64,000 bases of DNA, taken from positions 62,001 to 126,000 of the forward strand of contig CAVQQP010000017.1 of NCBI GenBank assembly GCA_963714995.1. Reading direction: 5' to 3'. Numbering within the stretch: the first letter of the stretch is position 1; every line of letters starts with the position of its first letter. The notes under the pieces were generated by a model. It ran no database searches. It was not told the origin of the DNA and worked only from the letters and a program-made list of their open reading frames with translations. The stretch comes from Prado023 sp963714995 (lineage in GTDB: Bacteria; Actinomycetota; Actinomycetes; S36-B12; CAIYMF01). Shown one piece after another: positions 48,345-57,705 of this stretch. Position numbers and translations under genes: made by a program.

Positions 48345-49259
48345 ATGACCGACCTCCTGGCCCTTGCAGCCCGCCTTCCCCGACCCACCGCGTTCGTCCT
48401 CGGGGGCGGCGGGTCGTGGGGGGCGCTGCAGCTGGGGATGCTGCAGGCGCTGGCCGAGACCGACGTGACCCCCGACCTGGTCGTCGGCACGAGCGTGGGA
48501 TCGCTCAACGGAGCCGTCCTGGCCGATGACCCGACCCTCGCCGTCGAACGGCTCGAGGACCTGTGGCCCAGTGTCTCCAGGGCCGACGTGTTCCCCGGTG
48601 GGTGGGTCCGTGGGGTACGCACCCTGACCGAGACGCGGGCCTGGATCTACGACAACCAGCCGCTCACCGACCTGCTCACCAGCCGGCTGCCGGCGAAGTC
48701 GTTCGCGGACATGGCGGTTCCGTTCGTCGCGGTCGCGACCGACTTCACCAACGGGAGCCTGGCCGAGCTCGACTCCGGTGAGCTGCGCAGCGCCCTCCTG
48801 GCGTCCTCGGCCATCCCGGGGATCTTCCCGTGGGTGGAGCGCGACGGCCGCCGGCTCGTGGACGGGATGCTCGTCGCGAACGTGCCGATCACCGTGGCGC
48901 TGGGCCGGGGTGCACGGTCGCTGGTCGTCCTCGACTGCGGGCTGAGCGGCGTCACCCCGCGCGCTGCCGGCACCCTGGTCGAGGTCCTGACCCAGTCCGC
49001 GGCCATCTATGCCCGCAGGCAGATGGCCAACGACCTGCTGGCCTGCGCCGGTGTCCCGGTCGTCTGGTTGACACCGTCCACCCTGCACGAGAGCACCCAG
49101 CTGGACTTCTCCGCGACCGCGACGCTGATCGAGGCGGGTCGGCGCGACGCCGCGGCCACCCTCGCTCAGCTGCATGCCGTGACAGCGCTGCCGCCCGGCG
49201 TCTACGGGGCCCCCGCCGAGCTGCGCACCGACCGCCGGCTGGAGTCGCTGATCCACTGA
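48345..49259 (+). CDS. Patatin-like phospholipase
   Basis: A serine-Asp dyad lipid acyl hydrolase of about 304 aa. It has the Gly-rich oxyanion motif FVLGGGGSWGALQLG, the nucleophile elbow VVGTSVGSLNGAV, the AIPGIFPWV segment and the catalytic Asp in LVDGMLVANVP. No signal peptide. In-frame GTG (48327) and ATG (48336) are alternative starts; none has a strong ribosome site. It follows the reductase gene by 52 bp and may supply fatty acids, which is inference. Confidence 0.88.
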   Translation: MTDLLALAARLPRPTAFVLGGGGSWGALQLGMLQALAETDVTPDLVVGTSVGSLNGAVLADDPTLAVERLEDLWPSVSRADVFPGGWVRGVRTLTETRAWIYDNQPLTDLLTSRLPAKSFADMAVPFVAVATDFTNGSLAELDSGELRSALLASSAIPGIFPWVERDGRRLVDGMLVANVPITVALGRGARSLVVLDCGLSGVTPRAAGTLVEVLTQSAAIYARRQMANDLLACAGVPVVWLTPSTLHESTQLDFSATATLIEAGRRDAAATLAQLHAVTALPPGVYGAPAELRTDRRLESLIH

Positions 49260-49308
49260 TCCACCCGCATGATGGAGGTCGCACCCCGCCCACCACAGGG
49301 AGACCACC

Positions 49309-49770
49309 ATGGACAGCACCGCGACCGTCGTCGGACTCGTGGGGGTGTACCACGCAGACGGCGGCCCGATCGGCGAGGCCAAGTACGTGCTCGGCAAGCT
49401 CCTGGGGACCGCGCACTGCGCACTGTGCGACATCACGCACTCCCCCGTGCGCCGCAAGCCGGCCTGGGATCGCATGGTCGCCGGGCTCGGTGTCGACGTC
49501 GAGCTGCTGCACCTCAACGAGATGTCCCCCGAGGTGGCGGCCGCAACGGGACTGCACGGCTCACCGCTCGTGCTCGGGCGGCTCTCCGACGGCACCGTCG
49601 AGCCGCTCCTGCTGCCGGCGGACCTCGAGGCCCTGGACGGGTCGGTCGACGCATTCGCCGAGGCCCTGCGCCGCACCTTGAGCCGACGACGTGCCACCGC
49701 GCAGGCGGAGGCGGACCCGGACCCCGACGTCGCGGTCGCCTCCTCCGAGACCGGCGCGCAGGCATCATGA
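49309..49770 (+). CDS. Conserved hypothetical protein with CxxC motif
   Basis: A 153-aa cytosolic protein, not recognised by name. It starts VVGLVGVYHADGGPIGEAKYV and contains ALCDITHSPVRRKPAW with two Cys spaced C-x-x-C (HCALCD), then HLNEMSPEVAAATGLHGSPL resembling a thioredoxin-like cis-Pro region, and an acidic tail. GGGAGA precedes the ATG. Its stop overlaps the start of the mycoredoxin gene (ATGA). The CxxC and the coupling suggest a thiol-redox partner, but no activity is known. Confidence 0.75.
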   Translation: MDSTATVVGLVGVYHADGGPIGEAKYVLGKLLGTAHCALCDITHSPVRRKPAWDRMVAGLGVDVELLHLNEMSPEVAAATGLHGSPLVLGRLSDGTVEPLLLPADLEALDGSVDAFAEALRRTLSRRRATAQAEADPDPDVAVASSETGAQAS

Positions 49771-50009
49771 CGGCGCCCGTGACCATGTACACGACGACCT
49801 GGTGCGGGTACTGCATCCGCCTCAAGCACTCGATGAGGCGGGCGGGCATCGCCTACACCGAGATCAACATCGAGACCGATCCGGCGGCGGCGGCCGTCGT
49901 GGAGCGCGTCAACGGTGGGAACCAGACCGTGCCCACGGTGGTCCTGCCGGACGGGACGGCCATGACCAACCCGTCAGTGCGCGACATCCTGGGCGCCCTC
50001 ACCCCGTGA
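49767..50009 (+). CDS. Mycoredoxin (glutaredoxin-like)
   Basis: An 80-aa glutaredoxin-fold protein with active site YTTTWCGYCIRLK, cis-Pro segment GGNQTVPTVVLPDGT and TNPSVRDI. It fits Mrx1-type mycoredoxins, which reduce mycothiol mixed disulfides in actinobacteria. Its start overlaps the preceding CxxC gene, so they form a two-gene unit. Confidence 0.88.
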   Translation: MTAPVTMYTTTWCGYCIRLKHSMRRAGIAYTEINIETDPAAAAVVERVNGGNQTVPTVVLPDGTAMTNPSVRDILGALTP

Positions 50010-50021
50010 CCCGGCGGCCGG

Positions 50022-50849
50022 CTACCCCGCACTGATCGCGGCCACGCCCGCCAGCGCCAGGGCCACCCCGACCTGCTGGATCGGCCGCAGCCGCTCGTGG
50101 TCGATGAACCGAGCCAGCAGGATCGTCGCCACCGGGTAGAGCGACCCGAACACGCTGACCAGCGACAGCAGCCCGAGGGTGCTGGCCGCGCCGAAGGCGA
50201 GGTTGGCGCCGACGTCCATGAGTCCCACGGCGGCGAACGCGGGCACGTCGGCCCGGCTGACGCTGACCGGACGACGCAGGGCCAGCAGGGCCAGGGCCAT
50301 GAGGCTCACGGTCGTGATCCGCATCACGGTCATCGTCATCACGACGCTGGACTCGCTGCCCTGGGCGATGGCGACCAGGGACGTGCCGAGGAATACCGCC
50401 GAGCCACCCGCGAGCAGCACCGGCGTCCAGCCCGCATCGCCGTGGACCTCCGGGCCGCTGGCCGCCACCACGCCGACGATCGCCAGCACGATCCCGAGGG
50501 ACTGCAGGGTCGTCGGCTGCTCACCGTCCGCCAGTCCGACAGCCAGCGGCACGAGCACGCCCAGGGCGGCGATCGGCGAGACGACGCCCATCGTGCCGAT
50601 CGCCAGCGCCCGGTAGTACAGCGCCAGGCCCGTGGCGCCGGACAGGGAGGCGAGCACCGCCCACCCCAGGTACCCCGCCGGGTCCGACCATGCGCCCGTG
50701 ACGGTCGCAGCCACCAGCATGGCGATCAGCCCCACGGTCTGGGTGCCGCCCAGGACCACCAGGACATGCCGTCGACGGGACAGCTTTCCCGCGACGTAGT
50801 CGGCACTTCCCCACATCACAGAGGAGAGCAGTGCGAGCAGGGCGGCCAC
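50022..50849 (-). CDS. EamA/DMT-family transporter
   Basis: A 275-aa inner-membrane protein with about ten hydrophobic segments in two EamA halves, beginning ALLALLSSVMWGSADYVAGK and with the typical LYYRALAIGTMGVVSPIAAL and LGLLSLVSVFGSLYPVATIL repeats. It belongs to the drug/metabolite transporter superfamily. Substrate unknown. It converges with the mycoredoxin gene and diverges from the DUF3000 gene. Confidence 0.9.
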   Translation of the reverse strand: MAALLALLSSVMWGSADYVAGKLSRRRHVLVVLGGTQTVGLIAMLVAATVTGAWSDPAGYLGWAVLASLSGATGLALYYRALAIGTMGVVSPIAALGVLVPLAVGLADGEQPTTLQSLGIVLAIVGVVAASGPEVHGDAGWTPVLLAGGSAVFLGTSLVAIAQGSESSVVMTMTVMRITTVSLMALALLALRRPVSVSRADVPAFAAVGLMDVGANLAFGAASTLGLLSLVSVFGSLYPVATILLARFIDHERLRPIQQVGVALALAGVAAISAG

Positions 50850-50926
50850 GGAGGCAGACGCTACACGCCCGGAACCGGGTGCCGACCTCCCTCCGGATCG
50901 GGGTCGCAGGGCGTAACCTGCCGCTC

Positions 50927-51496
50927 ATGAACGCGATCGTCGGCGATGAGGCTGCGGACTTCAAGACCGCGCTGACATCGTTGCGCGACGTCCGACTGCG
51001 TCCCGAGATCCTGCTCGAGGAGGCGCCGGCGCCCCAGCGGCTGGCTCCGTTCGCGATCGCCCTCACCGCCGACGTCGTGATCGACGACGAGGACCTCGGC
51101 AACGGCCGACTCGTGGTGCTCCACGACCCCGAGGGCCAGGAGTCCTGGGGCGGGACGTTCCGGGTCGTGGCCTTCATCAAGGCGACCCTGGAGCCGGAGA
51201 TGGCCGCAGACCCGCTCCTGGCCGAGGTCGGCTGGTCCTGGCTCGTCGAGGCCCTCGACAGCCAGGGGGCCGGCTACACCAACATCTCCGGGACCGTGAC
51301 CCGGGTGACCTCGGAGTCGTTCGGAGGGCTCTCCGAGCGGCCCCTGGAGGGCCAGATCGAGATCCGCGCGTCCTGGACCCCGCAGGACCCCCACCTGGCA
51401 GCGCACGCGCACGCGTGGGCCGAGGTCCTGGGACAGGCCGCCGGCCTGATGCCCCTGCCACCGGGTGTCGCGCAGCTCCCGAGGCCACGCGGCTGA
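50927..51496 (+). CDS. DUF3000 protein
   Basis: A 189-aa cytosolic protein of the actinobacterial DUF3000 family (DFKTALTSLRDVRLRPEILL, AFIKATLEPEMAADPLLAEV, YTNISGTVTRVTSESFGGL). It is often encoded near hemE, ribonuclease D and dxs in actinobacteria, as here. ATG start at 50927. Function unknown. Confidence 0.85.
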   Translation: MNAIVGDEAADFKTALTSLRDVRLRPEILLEEAPAPQRLAPFAIALTADVVIDDEDLGNGRLVVLHDPEGQESWGGTFRVVAFIKATLEPEMAADPLLAEVGWSWLVEALDSQGAGYTNISGTVTRVTSESFGGLSERPLEGQIEIRASWTPQDPHLAAHAHAWAEVLGQAAGLMPLPPGVAQLPRPRG

Positions 51497-51623
51497 GCTG
51501 ACGCAGCGTCGCGGGCGGCGGGCCCGCGCTCACTCCTTCGGGTGATGTGCCTCAAGGGGCTGCTGCGCCCCCTCCGATGAGTGTCGCAGTGGGCGAGAGC
51601 CCCGACGCACCGTTGGAGATGCC

Positions 51624-52229
51624 GTGATCACTGTCGCCCAGAGCACCGCCGTCCCGATCATCCCGATGCCTCGGGGCCGCTTCGCCGCCCTCACCGTCGG
51701 TGTCGACGCCGCGCATGTCGCGGGACTCACCCCTCGGCTGCGCTCGCTGGGCGCCTCGGCCGTCCATCGCGCCACCACCGCCCGTGGCGGGCAGGTCCCC
51801 GCCCCGAACGGCCCCCACGACCTCTGCGTGATCGAGGCCGCCGGACCCCAGATCCGTGAGGAGCTCAGGGCGCTGCGCGTCATCGGGTGGCGCCGTGTCG
51901 TCGTGGTCACGACGCGGTCCGAGCTGGTGCGCCACGCGATCGGCAGCGGCGCCCGCTGCGCCATCGTGCCACTCACTCGATCCGCCGGATCAGGCCTGCC
52001 GCTGGCGCGCACACGCTCCGGTGACGAGGGCGTGGACGCCATGTCCGCCCGAGAGGTCCAGGTCCTGCAGCGGGTGGCCGAGGGGCACACCAACCGCCAG
52101 ATCGGCGAGGACCTCTGCCTGTCGGCGTTGACCGTGAAGAGCCATCTGGCCCGGATCGGCCGAAAGCTCGGCACCGGCGACCGTGCGGAGATGGTCGCGA
52201 TCGGCTTCCGGCACGGCATCGTCGCCTAG
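51624..52229 (+). CDS. LuxR-family regulator with degenerate receiver-like domain
   Basis: A 201-aa DNA-binding protein. The C-terminal LuxR helix-turn-helix (MSAREVQVLQRVAEGHTNRQ, IGEDLCLSALTVKSHLARIG) is clear. The N-terminal 120 residues have a receiver-like pattern, but where the phospho-acceptor Asp is expected I see LCVIEAAGP, and no histidine kinase is adjacent. It is therefore probably an orphan, non-phosphorylated regulator. GTG start at 51624 with GGAGA upstream. This position between DUF3000 and ribonuclease D recurs in actinobacteria. Confidence 0.87.
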   Translation: MITVAQSTAVPIIPMPRGRFAALTVGVDAAHVAGLTPRLRSLGASAVHRATTARGGQVPAPNGPHDLCVIEAAGPQIREELRALRVIGWRRVVVVTTRSELVRHAIGSGARCAIVPLTRSAGSGLPLARTRSGDEGVDAMSAREVQVLQRVAEGHTNRQIGEDLCLSALTVKSHLARIGRKLGTGDRAEMVAIGFRHGIVA

Positions 52230-52280
52230 ATCCGCGGTTCGATCGATCCGGCTGCGGTCGGGCGCAGGTACGGTGACCTC

Positions 52281-53528
52281 GTGTCCGAGTCCCCCGCCGT
52301 CACCGTGGCCGAGCCAGCCGTGGACGAGGCGCCTGCCCCGCTGCCTCCGCTCGAGCTGCGCGACGGGCTCCCGCACATCACGGAGACCCAGGAGGACCTC
52401 GACCGAGTCGTACGCGACCTGGTCGCCGGCACCGGGCCGATCGCGGTCGACACCGAGCGTGCCTCCGGGTACCGGTACGGCCAGCGGGCGTACCTGATCC
52501 AGCTCCGCCGCGAGGGCGCGGGCACCTCGCTCATCGACCCGCACGCAGTGCCCGGGGTCCCCGGCCTGGCCGAGGCGCTCCGCGGCCCGGAGTGGATCCT
52601 GCATGCGGCCAGCCAGGACCTCCCCTGCCTGGCGGAGCTGGACCTTGCGCCCACCACGCTGTTCGACACGGAGCTCGCCGGACGCCTTCTGGGCATGCCT
52701 CGCGTCGGCCTGGGTCCGATGGTGGAGGACGTCCTGGGCATGACCCTGGCGAAGGGCCACGGCGCCGCGGACTGGTCGCGCCGACCCCTGCCCGAGGACT
52801 GGCTGGAGTACGCCGCCCTCGATGTCGAGGTGCTCATCGAGCTGCGCGCGGAGCTGCGCGCGCGCCTGGTGGAGGCGGGCAAGCTCGAGTGGGCCGAGCA
52901 GGAGTTCGCGGCCGTCCGGGACGCCCCACCGCCGCCGCCGCGGGTCGATCCGTGGCGGCGCACCTCCGGCATGCACAAGCTCCGTTCCCGGCGTTCCCTG
53001 GCGATCGTCGAGCACCTGTGGGTCGCCCGGGACCGGATCGCCCAGGAGTCCGACACTGCGCCGGGCCGGCTGCTGCCGGACTCCTCGATCGTGGCCGCCG
53101 CCCAGGCCCTGCCGCGCGACCTGAGCGCGCTGCAGGCCACGAGGGCGTTCCACGGCCGGGGCGCCACCCGCTACCAGCGCGCCTGGGCCGCGGCCCTGCG
53201 TGAGGCGTGGGCGGTGCCGGAGAAGGACCTCCCGCTGGCTGCGCTCAAGGGCGATGGGCCGCCGCCACCTCGGGCGTGGGCCCAGCGGGACCCGGTCGCT
53301 GCCGCCCGGCTCGATCGCGCCCGCGCGGCGCTGCAGAAGCGCGCCGCCGAGCTGGACCTGCCCGTCGAGAACCTGCTCACCCCCGACCTGGTCCGCCGGC
53401 TCATGTGGCAGCCGCCCGAGGACCCGGGGATGGTCGCGCAGGTGCTGGCGGACTCGGGAGCGCGGCCCTGGCAGGTCGAGCTCACGGCCCCGCTGCTCGC
53501 GGACGCCCTCACCCCGACTGCGGGCTGA
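52281..53528 (+). CDS. rnd: Ribonuclease D
   Basis: A 415-aa DEDD-family 3'-5' exoribonuclease for RNA maturation. Exo I is IAVDTERASGYRYGQRAYLI, Exo II is ILHAASQDLPCLAEL, and Exo III is WLEYAALDVEVLIEL with Tyr. An HRDC domain follows (LRSRRSLAIVEHLWVARDRI). GTG start at 52281. It converges with the GGDEF/EAL gene, about 20 bp apart. Confidence 0.93.
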   Translation: MSESPAVTVAEPAVDEAPAPLPPLELRDGLPHITETQEDLDRVVRDLVAGTGPIAVDTERASGYRYGQRAYLIQLRREGAGTSLIDPHAVPGVPGLAEALRGPEWILHAASQDLPCLAELDLAPTTLFDTELAGRLLGMPRVGLGPMVEDVLGMTLAKGHGAADWSRRPLPEDWLEYAALDVEVLIELRAELRARLVEAGKLEWAEQEFAAVRDAPPPPPRVDPWRRTSGMHKLRSRRSLAIVEHLWVARDRIAQESDTAPGRLLPDSSIVAAAQALPRDLSALQATRAFHGRGATRYQRAWAAALREAWAVPEKDLPLAALKGDGPPPPRAWAQRDPVAAARLDRARAALQKRAAELDLPVENLLTPDLVRRLMWQPPEDPGMVAQVLADSGARPWQVELTAPLLADALTPTAG

Positions 53529-53549
53529 GGGCCTCAGGGCCCGCAGAGC

Positions 53550-55321
53550 TCAGCGGAGCGTTCCCACCGCAACCCGTTCCAGCGTGCCGGGGGCCCAGCG
53601 GGCATCGGCCAGGCCCAGCTCCCGTGCGGGGCAGCACCTGGGCCACCAAGTACCCCTGCGCCTCGTCGCATCCGAGCCCGGCCAGCGCGTCCAGCTGCTG
53701 GCGGGTCTCCACCCCCTCGGCCACGACCTTCTGGCCCAGCGCGTGAGCTGCGGAGATCGCCGCGGTCACGATCGCCCGGTCGGCGCTGCTCGCGGTGATG
53801 CTCGACACGAAGGAGCGGTCGATCTTCACCCGGTGCGGACCGAGGAAGCGCAATGCCCCCAGGGACGAGTACCCGGTGCCGAAGTGGTCGATGGCCAGGC
53901 CGATGCCGGAGGTGCGCAGCCTGCGCATCGTCAGCTGCGCGGGGCCGGTCGCCTCGAGCAGCCCGAACTCCCCCATCTCGAAGATCACCGAACCGGGGAC
54001 ATCGGACTGCTCGGCGATGATCCGCAGCGCGTCGCCGGCGAACGAGGCGGAGTAGACCTGGCCGCGGGCCAGGTTCAGCCCGATGGGCACGTCCACTCCC
54101 TGGGCCCGCCAAACGGCCCGTTGGGCCAGCGCCCGGCGCAGCACCTGCTCGCTCAGGGCACCGTTGAGCCCGGCACGGGCTGCGACCGGCAGGAACTGGG
54201 ACGGGAAGACCAGGGACCCATCGGCCAGCTGCACCCGGGCCAGGGCCTCGACGTACGCCAGCTGCCCCGAGGCGATGTCCACGATGGGCTGGTAGTGCAG
54301 GACGAGTCCGGCCGGCCCGCTGGTGGTCACCGGCTCGACCTCCAGCGCCACGCCCAGGGCCTCGCGGATCCGCTCCGCGGTCGCGAGCTCCTCGTCCATC
54401 TCGACCGAGTGCAGGCGCACCGTGTTGCGACCCGCGTCCTTGGCCCGGTACATCGCCATGTCCGCCTGCCGGAGCAGGTTGGCGGGATCGATGGCGTCCG
54501 CACGGGCCACGGAGATGCCCACGCTCATGCTGATCCGGTGCGACCGTCCGTCGACGCTGACAGGGTCATCCAGGGTCGCCCGCACGCGCTCCGCGACGGC
54601 CCGCACGTCCAGGGGATCGGCCAGCCGCGGGCAGAGGACCACGAACTCATCGCCACCGATCCGGGCCAGGGAGTCCTCGGGGCGCACCGCGGCGCGGATG
54701 CGTCGTGCGACCGCCACCAGGAGCTCGTCGCCGGCCTGGTGGCCGCGGGTGTCATTGACCATCTTGAAGCCGTCGAGGTCCAGGAAGATGACCGCCACGT
54801 GCGGTCCGTCCGACTGCGGGTCGAGGGCGCCGAGCTGGCGCAGGAGCTCGCCGCGGTTGATCAGCCCGGTGAGGGGGTCCTGCCGGGCCTCGCGGTCCAG
54901 CCGCGCGCGCGTGGTCCACTGCTCCGTGACGTCGTGCAGGACCACCAGGGCCAGGGGCTGGCCCGTCGGGTCGTGGGCGGACAGCGGGGAGACCGAGACA
55001 TCCACCCAGCGATCCCCGTCCACGCCTGCGGCCAGGAGCCGCAGCGCGGTGGGCAGCTCGGCGGCCCCGTCAACCGGAGCATCGAGGATCCCGGGGAGCA
55101 GGTCCTCCACCCGGGCGCCGATCACGTCCGCGGGGGACCGTCCCAGGAAGCGTGCGGCCGCAGGGTTGGCGTCGACCGTGATCCCCAGGCGACCCCCGCG
55201 GTCGGGTCACCCGCAGGATCGCCAGCGGGGACTCGTCGAAGACCGATCGCAGCAGTGCGCTGCGCTCAGCCTCCCCGGTGCCCCCGTGCGCAGGTGCGCC
55301 CTGATCGCCGTCCGCCACCAT
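53550..55321 (-). CDS. PAS-GGDEF-EAL cyclic-di-GMP protein (frameshifted)
   Basis: About 590 aa. An N-terminal PAS-like segment (LLRSVFDESPLAILRVT) is split by an indel near 55205 from its continuation (IGARVEDLLPGIL). The GGDEF domain is intact (DLDGFKMVND, RIGGDEFVVL). The EAL domain has YVEALARV, LNLARGQ, IFEMGEF, VKIDRSFV, VAEGVET and DEAQGYLVA, but the usual Asp-Asp reads IDHFGTGYSS, replacing the second metal-binding Asp by His. A further indel near 53635 hides the natural end at 53550. The protein probably makes c-di-GMP; hydrolysis may be lost. Its ATG shares a base with the dxs stop (TGATG), showing coupling. Confidence 0.85.
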
Positions 55322-57195
55322 CAGTCCGGTGCGGCGAGCACTCGTCGGGCGGCGTCTGCGCACCCCTGGGCGGTGAGGCCCAGTCGCTCCAGGATGGCGG
55401 GGCGCCCCGCATGGTCGAGGAACTCCTGGGGGATCCCCAGCCGCTCCATGCGCACGCTCACGCCGGCATCGGCCAGCGCCGTCGCCAGGCTCGAGCCGAC
55501 CCCGCCGACCAACCCGTTGTCCTCCATGGTGACGACCCGCCCGATCTCGCTGGCGAGGTCCACCAGCGCCGCCGGCAGGGGGGTGATCCACAACGGGGCG
55601 GCCACCGCCACGGGCACGCCCTCAGCCGAGAGCTTGGCCGCGGCCTCACGAGCGGCACCGGCCATGCTGCCCACGCCCACGAGAAGCACCTGGGGCTCGG
55701 AGTCCGCGTGCAGGAGTTCCACTCCGTCGCTGTCCCCGACCGCCGGGAGGGGCTCGGCGAGCCGGCCCTTCGGGAAGCGCACGACGGTCGGGGCGTCGGA
55801 CACGGCCACAGCCTCGCGCAGGGCACGCCGCAGGGTCTCCTCGTCGCGCGGAGCGGCGACCCTGGCCCCGGGGACCAGTCCGAGGATCGAGAGGTCCCAC
55901 ATGCCGTTGTGGGACGCCCCGTCGTCGCCGGTGACCCCCGCGCGATCCAGGATGATCGTGACCCCGGCGTGATGCATCGCGACATCCATCAGCACCTGGT
56001 CGAAGGCGCGGTTCAGGAACGTGGCGTAGACGGCGACCACCGGGTGCAGCCCCGCGAAGGCCATGCCCGCGGCCGAGGTCAGGGCGTGCTGCTCGGCGAT
56101 GCCGACGTCGTAGGTGCGATCCGGGAACTGCTCGGCGAACCGGTCCAGGCCGGTCGGGCACAGCATGGCCGCCGTGATGGCCACGACGTCGGGCCGCTCG
56201 TGCCCGATCGCGACGAGCTCGTCGGCGAAGGCCGCGGTCCAGGTCGGCCCGCCGTTGCTGACCGGGATCCCGGTCTCCGGGTCGATGATCCCGACCCCGT
56301 GGAAGCGATCCGCCTCGTCGTTCTCGGCGGGCGCGTACCCGCGGCCCTTCTGCGTGATGACGTGGACCAGCACCGGCCCGCCGTACCGCCGTGCGGCGCG
56401 CAGCACCGACTCCACGGAGGCGACGTCATGGCCGTCGACGGGGCCGAGGTACTTCAGGCCGAGGTCCTCGAACATCCCCTGGGGGGCCACGACGTCCTTG
56501 ACCCCGCGCTTCACGCCGTGCAGGGCCTCGAACAGCGGGCCACCCACCACCGGCGTGCGCCGCAGCGCGTCCTTGCCCCAGTCCAGGAACCGCTCGTAGC
56601 CGCGGGTGGTCCGCAGGGTGTCCAGGTGCCGGGCGAGCCCGCCGATCGTGGGCGCGTAGGACCGCTCGTTGTCATTGACCACGATGATCACGGGCCGGTG
56701 GGAGTCCGCGATGTTGTTCAGCGCCTCCCACGACATCCCGCCGGTCAGGGAGCCGTCGCCGACGACAGCCACGACCTGCCGCTGGCCGAGCGTCCCAGCC
56801 TGTTCGAAGGCCTTGGCGATGCCGTCGGCGTAGGACAGCGCCGTGGATGCGTGCGAGTTCTCGATGACGTCGTGCGGGCTCTCCGCGCGCGACGGGTACC
56901 CGGAGATCCCGCCCTCCTGGCGCAGGTGGTCGAACCCCTCGCGGCGCCCGGTGAGGATCTTGTGGACGTAGGACTGGTGCCCGGTGTCCCAGAGCAGGAC
57001 GTCGTTCGGCGAGTCGAAGACCCGGTGCAGCGCGATGGTCAGCTCGACCACCCCGAGGTTGGGCCCGAGGTGGCCGCCGGTGCGGCTGACCTTCTCGACG
57101 AGGAACTCGCGGATCTCCTCGGACAGCTCGTCGAGCTGCTCGGGACCCAGGGCGCGGAGGTCCGCGGGTGAGTCGATGCTCTCCAGCACGCCCAC
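55321..57195 (-). CDS. dxs: 1-deoxy-D-xylulose-5-phosphate synthase
   Basis: A 624-aa thiamine-diphosphate enzyme that condenses pyruvate with glyceraldehyde-3-phosphate, the first step of MEP isoprenoid synthesis. It shows GGHLGPNLGVVELTIALH, WDTGHQSYVHKILTGR, the ThDP motif VVGDGSLTGGMSWEALNN, DVGIAEQHALTSAAGMA with the catalytic Glu, and the TK-C domain. GTG start at 57193-57195 with GAGGAGG upstream. It is the first gene of a dxs/GGDEF-EAL unit. Confidence 0.96.
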   Translation of the reverse strand: MGVLESIDSPADLRALGPEQLDELSEEIREFLVEKVSRTGGHLGPNLGVVELTIALHRVFDSPNDVLLWDTGHQSYVHKILTGRREGFDHLRQEGGISGYPSRAESPHDVIENSHASTALSYADGIAKAFEQAGTLGQRQVVAVVGDGSLTGGMSWEALNNIADSHRPVIIVVNDNERSYAPTIGGLARHLDTLRTTRGYERFLDWGKDALRRTPVVGGPLFEALHGVKRGVKDVVAPQGMFEDLGLKYLGPVDGHDVASVESVLRAARRYGGPVLVHVITQKGRGYAPAENDEADRFHGVGIIDPETGIPVSNGGPTWTAAFADELVAIGHERPDVVAITAAMLCPTGLDRFAEQFPDRTYDVGIAEQHALTSAAGMAFAGLHPVVAVYATFLNRAFDQVLMDVAMHHAGVTIILDRAGVTGDDGASHNGMWDLSILGLVPGARVAAPRDEETLRRALREAVAVSDAPTVVRFPKGRLAEPLPAVGDSDGVELLHADSEPQVLLVGVGSMAGAAREAAAKLSAEGVPVAVAAPLWITPLPAALVDLASEIGRVVTMEDNGLVGGVGSSLATALADAGVSVRMERLGIPQEFLDHAGRPAILERLGLTAQGCADAARRVLAAPD

Positions 57196-57286
57196 GTCAT
57201 GGCCTCCTCAACTCGTGCGGTCGTCGATACAGTCTAGGAGTGAACGTCCGTCCGCACACGGGCGGCGCGACCCTAGGCTGGGACCT

Positions 57287-57649
57287 GTGACGACTCCCCC
57301 CGGCTGGCCGCGCGCCGTGCCCGATCCGGAGTCCCCGGCGTTCGCGGACAAGGTGGTCGGCTGGCTGCTGGACGTGTGTCCCCCCGACTACCGCGGCCAT
57401 GACGTGTTCCGGCGCCACCCGGTGATCCTGGCCAGGCTGGCTGCCCTGCACGCGGACGCCTCGCTGCAGGCCGCCAGGGCCGCGTACGCCGGGGCCAGGC
57501 GCGACCTCGCAGGGCGGGTGCCCCCCGAGGCGGTCGAGGAGACGCTGGCCGCGTTGAGCAAGGAGGGTGCCCGGCTCGCCGCCCAGGTGCGCGAGGTCGC
57601 GCTCATCGAGGAGGCCCTGCAGGGACGGCGCTGGCGCCCGAAGCTGTAG
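57287..57649 (+). CDS. Conserved hypothetical protein
   Basis: A 120-aa helical, Arg/Ala-rich cytosolic protein (VVGWLLDVCPPDYRGHDVFR, then LAALHADASLQAARAAYAGA, AVEETLAALSKEGARLAAQV) that reads as a long-helix protein. GTG start at 57287, divergent from dxs across 91 bp. I do not recognise the family beyond seeing it as an actinobacterial small protein. Confidence 0.75.
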   Translation: MTTPPGWPRAVPDPESPAFADKVVGWLLDVCPPDYRGHDVFRRHPVILARLAALHADASLQAARAAYAGARRDLAGRVPPEAVEETLAALSKEGARLAAQVREVALIEEALQGRRWRPKL

Positions 57650-57661
57650 CCGGTCGCGGAC

Positions 57662-57705
57662 GAACCGAGGGGCGGGATCCGGAATGGAACCCGCCCCTCG
57701 GGTTC
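57662..57705. terminator. Bidirectional terminator hairpin
   Basis: GAACCGAGGGGCGGG (57662-57676) pairs, with one bulge, with CCCGCCCCTCGGGTTC (57690-57705) between two converging genes. It overlaps the very end of surface protein 3. Confidence 0.75.
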
